This document shows, in pieces, positions 6,378-9,374 of a DNA stretch of 9,374 nucleotides. Origin of the DNA: a candidate division GN15 bacterium. Its GTDB lineage: Bacteria > Zixibacteria > MSB-5A5 > GN15 > FEB-12. Numbering within the stretch: the first letter of the stretch is position 1; every line of letters starts with the position of its first letter. A program made the position numbers and the translations under genes. The stretch spans positions 1 to 9,374 of the forward strand of contig WJKG01000026.1 of assembly GCA_014729205.1 (NCBI GenBank), in the 5' to 3' direction. The notes beneath the pieces were generated by a model. That model saw only the letters and a program-made list of their open reading frames with translations, did not search any database and had not been told where the DNA came from.

Positions 6378-7201
6378 CACCAATGGATATGGATGTGAAC
6401 GAGCAGGAAGCTCATGTAGTTGACAGCAACGATTACCGGGTTGATCTGGCCGTGTTCCAGGGGCCGCTGGATCTGCTGCTGTATTTGATCCGCAAGGAAG
6501 AGGTGGACATTTATGATATCCCGATCGCCCGGATCACCAAGCAGTACCTGAAGTATATCGAGTTGATGCAGGTGCTGAATCTGGAGATTGCCGGTGAGTT
6601 TATTCTCATGGCGGCGACCCTGATACGCATCAAGACCCGAATGTTGCTGCCTCGCGATGAGAGCGAGGATGAGGATGTGGATCCTCGCGAAGAGCTGGTG
6701 CTGGCGCTGATCGAGTACAAGAAGTACCGTGAGGCCGGCGAGATGCTTCGCGAGCGCGCCCTGCTGGAGCAGCGAAGGTTTATACCGCCCTCGCCGCTGG
6801 AGGAGGTGCCCAGCCGGGTGGACCTGTCCCCCGCGACGACACTGTACGATTTGATGATGGCTTTCCGGGATGTACTGGCACAGAAGCGCGATGAAGCGAT
6901 TCACGAAGTGCATGTGGAGGAGGTTTCTATCGAGGATCGTATCCAGTACGTTATCGGGTATTTGAAGGAACGCGATGTTGTCAGTTTCACGGAGCTATTT
7001 GCTGATGTGCCACGCAAGATTGTGGCGATTGTGACATTTGTCGCCCTGTTGGAACTGGTGCGGGCGCATCGTGTTTCGGTAAGACAAAGTACGCCGTTTG
7101 CGGAACTTCGGGTGTACCGCGGTGAGCGGTACGACGCGCCGCCGTCATCGATAGACCTGGTGACCGCGGTCCGGGTAACGCCGCAGGCGCAAAGTGCATA
7201 G
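6374..7201 (+). CDS. scpA: Segregation and condensation protein A (kleisin)
   Basis: ScpA is the kleisin that bridges the heads of the SMC dimer and recruits ScpB in the condensin complex that organises and segregates the chromosome. The 275-residue length fits the family. The N-terminal SMC-binding part shows the hallmark VFQGPLDLLLYLIRKEEVDI (about 28-47), followed by DIPIARITKQYL and the helical ILMAATLIRIKTRMLLP. An acidic linker (about 95-105) leads to a middle helical region. The C-terminal winged helix (about 200-257) includes VSFTELF, IVAIVTFVALLELVR and a terminal ELRVYRGERY. The start overlaps the trpS stop as ATGA. The preceding Lys codons form an 18-base purine run that may serve as the ribosome-binding region. 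ATG codons at 6383 and 6389 are alternatives that would only shorten the variable N-terminus. Confidence 0.95.
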   Translation: MTPMDMDVNEQEAHVVDSNDYRVDLAVFQGPLDLLLYLIRKEEVDIYDIPIARITKQYLKYIELMQVLNLEIAGEFILMAATLIRIKTRMLLPRDESEDEDVDPREELVLALIEYKKYREAGEMLRERALLEQRRFIPPSPLEEVPSRVDLSPATTLYDLMMAFRDVLAQKRDEAIHEVHVEEVSIEDRIQYVIGYLKERDVVSFTELFADVPRKIVAIVTFVALLELVRAHRVSVRQSTPFAELRVYRGERYDAPPSSIDLVTAVRVTPQAQSA

Positions 7202-7220
7202 GTGACAAGACACGTATACA

Positions 7221-8111
7221 ATGACTGACGAGATAAACACCAGCGCCGTTGAGGCCCTGATCCTGAGTTCGCCGGAACCTCTGCCGGCGCGCAAAATTGC
7301 CGATGTGTTCGAGGATATGACGCCGAACCGGGTGGGCAAGGCGGTGGCGCTGCTGAACGACGACTACGCCGAACGGGGGGCATCGTATCGCATTCGCGAG
7401 TTAGCGGGGGGGTTCCAGTTCTACATTTTGCCGGAGTTTACCGGGTATGTGGAGGAGCTGTTCACGCGTCGGCGCAAGATGCGCCTGACCCGGGCAGCGC
7501 TGGAAACCCTGGCGATAGTAGCCTACCGTCAGCCGGTGACCAAGAGCCAGATTGAGCACGTGCGCGGGGTGGCCTCCGATGGCGTGCTGCAGAATCTGTT
7601 GGAGAAGGGGATGGTGACTATCAAGGGGCGCGCCGAGACGGTGGGAAAACCGTTGCAGTACGGGACCACGGATGAGTTTTTGAAGTTCTTTGGTCTTGCC
7701 AGCCTGGATGAATTACCGAAGATGGCTGAGATCGAGGAGATGGTTGCTCAACAGGACGAGAATCAGACCGAGTTGACACTGGAACTGGCCGCCGATTTGG
7801 CGAACCAGAAACTGAATGTTGCCGACGGCACATTTGATCCGAAGAGTCGTTCCAAAGAGGACGACATGGGGGAAGAGGATGAGAAGACGACGTCGCGTGT
7901 ACAGCAAGAACCTGGTGATGAACAAGCCGATTCCGCAGCGGAAGATGAGGAACTGGATGAAGAGCCTGAAGAATCCGAGCTGGTTCAGCCGGAGCCGGAC
8001 GCCCCGACAGGCAGTGATGCCCCGGGTAGCGACGAGCCGCATATAGCGGAGGAAGAGCGTCCGGATCGCAAGGTTCATGTCGATTTTGATACTACAGATG
8101 AGGGGCGCTGA
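7221..8111 (+). CDS. scpB: Segregation and condensation protein B with a long acidic C-terminal tail
   Basis: ScpB dimers bind ScpA in the SMC-ScpAB condensin. Residues 7-80 form the first winged helix (AVEALILSSPEPLPARKIA, GFQFYILPEF). Residues 86-160 form the second, with the family motif RAALETLAIVAYRQPVTKSQ and IEHVRGVASDGVLQNLLEKG, then GKPLQYGTTDEFLKFFGL. The body ends near 175. The usual length is about 180-200 residues. Here about 118 further residues follow, rich in Asp, Glu, Pro, Ser and Gln and probably disordered. Its reading frame is continuous and it ends with TGA at 8109-8111, so this is a genuine extension and not a frameshift. The gene lies 19 bases after scpA; AGGTGA near 7200 is too far upstream to be an ideal Shine-Dalgarno, so translation may depend on coupling. 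Confidence 0.93.
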   Translation: MTDEINTSAVEALILSSPEPLPARKIADVFEDMTPNRVGKAVALLNDDYAERGASYRIRELAGGFQFYILPEFTGYVEELFTRRRKMRLTRAALETLAIVAYRQPVTKSQIEHVRGVASDGVLQNLLEKGMVTIKGRAETVGKPLQYGTTDEFLKFFGLASLDELPKMAEIEEMVAQQDENQTELTLELAADLANQKLNVADGTFDPKSRSKEDDMGEEDEKTTSRVQQEPGDEQADSAAEDEELDEEPEESELVQPEPDAPTGSDAPGSDEPHIAEEERPDRKVHVDFDTTDEGR

Positions 8112-8149
8112 CGGCCCGCAGAGTCACCAAGCTCTGTTCAGATTACATC

Positions 8150-8878
8150 ATGGCGGAAGCTATTCGCATCAATAAATACCTGTCGCAGTGCGGCATTGCG
8201 TCTCGTCGGGCAGCCGAGGAGTTGATCGACCAGGGGCGGGTGAAGATCAACGGTGAGGTGCTCGATCGCCAGGGGGTCCGGGTGGACGCCGAGGCGGACG
8301 TGGTAGAGGTCGATGGGACTCAGGTCAAGCCGGTCCCGCACAACGTGTACGTGCTGCTGAACAAGCCGGTCGAGGTGGTGACCACGCTCGACGATCCCCA
8401 GAAGCGTCCGACAGTCAAGCACCTGGTCAAGGACGTGGTGGCCCGGGTCTATCCAGTGGGGCGGCTTGATTACGACACCGAGGGGGCACTGCTGCTGACG
8501 AACGACGGTGAACTGGCGCATCGGCTGACCCACCCGAAATGGCAGGTAGAGAAGGTGTATGAAGCCAGGGTGTCGGGGAGGTTTCTCGAGGCGCAGGCGC
8601 GCCAGATCGAGGAGGGGATAAAGCTGGAGGACGGGGCGATTGGCCGGGCGAAGGTGGATATTGTGGAGGCGACACCCAAGCAGTCGCTGTTGAAACTGAC
8701 CCTGACCGAGGGACGCAAGCGGGAGGTGCGTCAGTTGTGCAAGGCGGTGGGGCATCCGGTACTGAAGTTGAAGCGGGTGTCGTTTGGGGGAATTGTGGTA
8801 GGCAGTTTGAAGCCAGGTCAGTGGCGGATGTTGACAAGCGAGGAGATCCGTCAGTTACGGGGGCTGGTGGAGTTGTAG
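8150..8878 (+). CDS. rluB: 23S rRNA pseudouridine synthase, RsuA/RluB family
   Basis: This 242-residue enzyme converts uridine to pseudouridine in rRNA. An S4 RNA-binding domain covers about 4-60 (IRINKYLSQCGIASRRAAEE, GRVKINGEVL). The catalytic domain holds the RsuA-family motif GRLDYDTEGALLLTNDG with the nucleophilic D107, then LTHPKWQVEKVYEARV, and the closing EGRKREVRQLCKAVGHPV and LKRVSFGGI motifs. Length and motifs fit RluB. The related RluE, RluF and RsuA differ in target base, and sequence alone cannot fully exclude them. The position directly after scpA-scpB is the common place for rluB in bacteria, which favours that name. The gene starts 38 bases after scpB; no strong Shine-Dalgarno is evident before ATG 8150. 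No clear terminator directly follows; the next strong one is at 9314-9336. Confidence 0.9.
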   Translation: MAEAIRINKYLSQCGIASRRAAEELIDQGRVKINGEVLDRQGVRVDAEADVVEVDGTQVKPVPHNVYVLLNKPVEVVTTLDDPQKRPTVKHLVKDVVARVYPVGRLDYDTEGALLLTNDGELAHRLTHPKWQVEKVYEARVSGRFLEAQARQIEEGIKLEDGAIGRAKVDIVEATPKQSLLKLTLTEGRKREVRQLCKAVGHPVLKLKRVSFGGIVVGSLKPGQWRMLTSEEIRQLRGLVEL

Positions 8879-8937
8879 GGGGGCTTTTCCGGAGAGATCA
8901 AGATGTCGGGGCCCCGTTTGGCGACCTTTCGCGCAGG

Positions 8938-8960
8938 GACGAAGCAATCTCAAGACACGT
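8938..8960 (-). repeat. Fragment of an interspersed repeat, inverted relative to 9169-9185
   Basis: The reverse complement of 8944-8960 (ACGTGTCTTGAGATTGC) matches 9169-9185 (ACGTGTTTTGAGATCGC) at 15 of 17 positions. The adjoining GACGAAGCAATCTC resembles the palindromic intergenic repeat seen in many bacterial genomes, whose spurious translation reads like ARSEATKQS or EERSDEAI. The two copies may be the arms of one decayed element or separate insertions. Confidence 0.45.
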
Positions 8961-9041
8961 TGCTGATGATCCAGGTGTTGTAGGGAAGGAGCCCGAAGGG
9001 GTCCTGCCATTTTGCTGCTCGAATGCTTGTTTCATGGTGGC

Positions 9042-9060
9042 AGGATGCCGTTGGCATCCT
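9042..9060 (+). repeat. Perfect 8-bp hairpin AGGATGCC / GGCATCCT
   Basis: AGGATGCC (9042-9049), loop GTT, and GGCATCCT (9053-9060) are perfectly complementary. The flanking bases continue the pairing imperfectly (GGTGGC before, ACCC after). There is no T-run, so it is more likely part of an intergenic repeat than a terminator. Confidence 0.45.
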
Positions 9061-9143
9061 ACCCTAAGTCAAGGGATGTAGGCCATGTCCCTGATTTGTA
9101 CCGGGCTCCTCGTCTATACTGAAACGTCCACGACCAAGAGGAA

Positions 9144-9170
9144 ACCCACCCGGAGGGCGGGCCATCCGAC
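9144..9170 (+). repeat. 27-base direct repeat, copy 1
   Basis: This unit starts ACCCACCCGGAGGGCGGGCC and is identical to 9288-9314 except for T instead of C at 9165. Both copies lie within 170 bases and carry CCACCCGGAGGGCGGG, which is nearly self-complementary. A related variant lies between them. Confidence 0.65.
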
Positions 9171-9177
9171 GTGTTTT

Positions 9178-9222
9178 GAGATCGCCACGTCGCTGCTTCG
9201 CGACGCTCCTCGCGATGACTCG
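9178..9222. repeat. Palindromic interspersed element
   Basis: Nested inverted repeats: ATCGC (9181-9185) pairs with GCGAT (9212-9216), and inside it CGTCGC (9188-9193) pairs with GCGACG (9200-9205). The minus-strand reading contains VIARSVAKQRRGDL, which resembles the spurious peptide produced by a palindromic repeat common in bacterial intergenic DNA. It is a non-coding repeat and not a gene. Confidence 0.55.
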
Positions 9223-9250
9223 AACTTGGGCTCGGCAACAACGATGAAGA

Positions 9251-9277
9251 ACCCACCCCGGAGGGGTGGGGCACCCC
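9251..9277 (+). repeat. Variant repeat unit with a strong hairpin
   Basis: CCCACCCC (9252-9259), GGA, GGGGTGGG (9263-9270) is a perfect 8-bp inverted repeat. The right arm can instead pair GGGGTG (9263-9268) with CACCCC (9272-9277), followed by AAAAA. It looks like a diverged copy of the 27-base unit on either side. Confidence 0.5.
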
Positions 9278-9287
9278 AAAAAGGAAG

Positions 9288-9314
9288 ACCCACCCGGAGG
9301 GCGGGCCACCCGAC
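9288..9314 (+). repeat. 27-base direct repeat, copy 2
   Basis: This copy matches 9144-9170 at 26 of 27 bases. It shares its last base with the first base of the terminator-like hairpin at 9314-9336. Confidence 0.65.
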
Positions 9315-9336
9315 CCCGCCTGAAGGCGGGGTTTTT
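9314..9336 (+). terminator. Intrinsic terminator
   Basis: CCCCGCC (9314-9320), loop TGAA, GGCGGGG (9325-9331) and TTTTT (9332-9336) form a textbook terminator for + strand transcripts. It could end the trpS-rluB transcript about 435 bases after rluB, or simply belong to the repeat patchwork. No T-run supports use from the minus strand. Confidence 0.8.
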
Positions 9337-9374
9337 CGCGAATGTGAACAGAACCTTAGTGATTAGTAGTCTTC

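Larger units (their letters stand above)
8879..9374. other. Gene-free intergenic region packed with short repeats
   Basis: About 500 bases follow rluB without a credible gene. Open frames on both strands read through repeat units and have no recognisable domains. From left to right it holds a 10-base palindrome CGGGGCCCCG (8907-8916), half of an inverted repeat pair (8938-8960), a perfect hairpin (9042-9060), a direct repeat (9144-9170), a palindromic element (9178-9222), a variant repeat (9251-9277), a second copy of the direct repeat (9288-9314) and a terminator-like hairpin (9314-9336). No tRNA or other recognised RNA gene is visible. Confidence 0.7.

Noticed and set aside
4908..6383. Long open frame on the minus strand, 491 codons, opposite trpS
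   Set aside because: It is the shadow of trpS and the end of the HNH gene in G+C-rich DNA. The plus strand shows intact HIGN and KMSKS motifs, and the minus translation is rich in Arg, Leu, His and Gln with no recognisable domain.
8737..9081. Open frame of 114 codons overlapping the end of rluB
   Set aside because: It starts inside rluB in another frame and continues through intergenic repeats without any domain.
9085..9366. Open frames on both strands at the right end
   Set aside because: They translate the direct and palindromic repeats; the peptide text is the known kind of spurious repeat translation.

Overview
The window is G+C-rich, gene-dense bacterial chromosome with every supported gene on the + strand. 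The content is mostly housekeeping: an SbcC-like ATPase end, a membrane-anchored thermonuclease-fold protein, a secreted FlgD-Ig-like protein plus a lipoprotein, a sigma54-type response regulator, an HNH endonuclease, and a trpS-scpA-scpB-rluB cluster. FlgD-type Ig modules, an NtrC-family regulator and a lipoprotein suggest a diderm bacterium, perhaps an FCB-group or Zixibacteria-like lineage or a deltaproteobacterial relative. That placement is a guess from gene style; no marker gene here settles it.

Layout. (1) 1-2431: the C-terminal 197 codons of an SbcC/Rad50-like ATPase, overlapped by a thermonuclease-like gene, then a short gap and two genes joined by an ATGA overlap (a secreted FlgD-Ig-like protein and a lipoprotein) that share the same beta-strand motif. 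(2) 2432-2970: a 539-base gap without a credible gene but with several hairpins and a direct repeat, leading to (3) 2971-4344, a complete NtrC-type regulator (REC, AAA+, Fis-type HTH) closed by a strong intrinsic terminator. (4) 4416-5105: a promoter-like site and an HNH endonuclease gene. (5) 5213-8878: a sigma70-type promoter candidate followed by trpS, scpA, scpB and rluB, tightly packed (trpS/scpA overlap by ATGA; the other gaps are 19 and 38 bases). (6) 8879-9374: no credible gene; a patchwork of intergenic palindromes and direct repeats that ends in a strong terminator-like hairpin.

How the genes work together. ScpA and ScpB are the non-SMC subunits of the bacterial condensin, and RluB modifies 23S rRNA; these three are a recurrent bacterial neighbourhood, here led by tryptophanyl-tRNA synthetase. 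The TrpRS carries a four-cysteine pattern very like that of the iron-sulphur TrpRS of Thermotoga maritima. The response regulator has no partner kinase in view. I found no convincing new multi-gene system. The best leads are the Fe-S TrpRS motif, the structured gap before the regulator, and the repeat patchwork at the right end.
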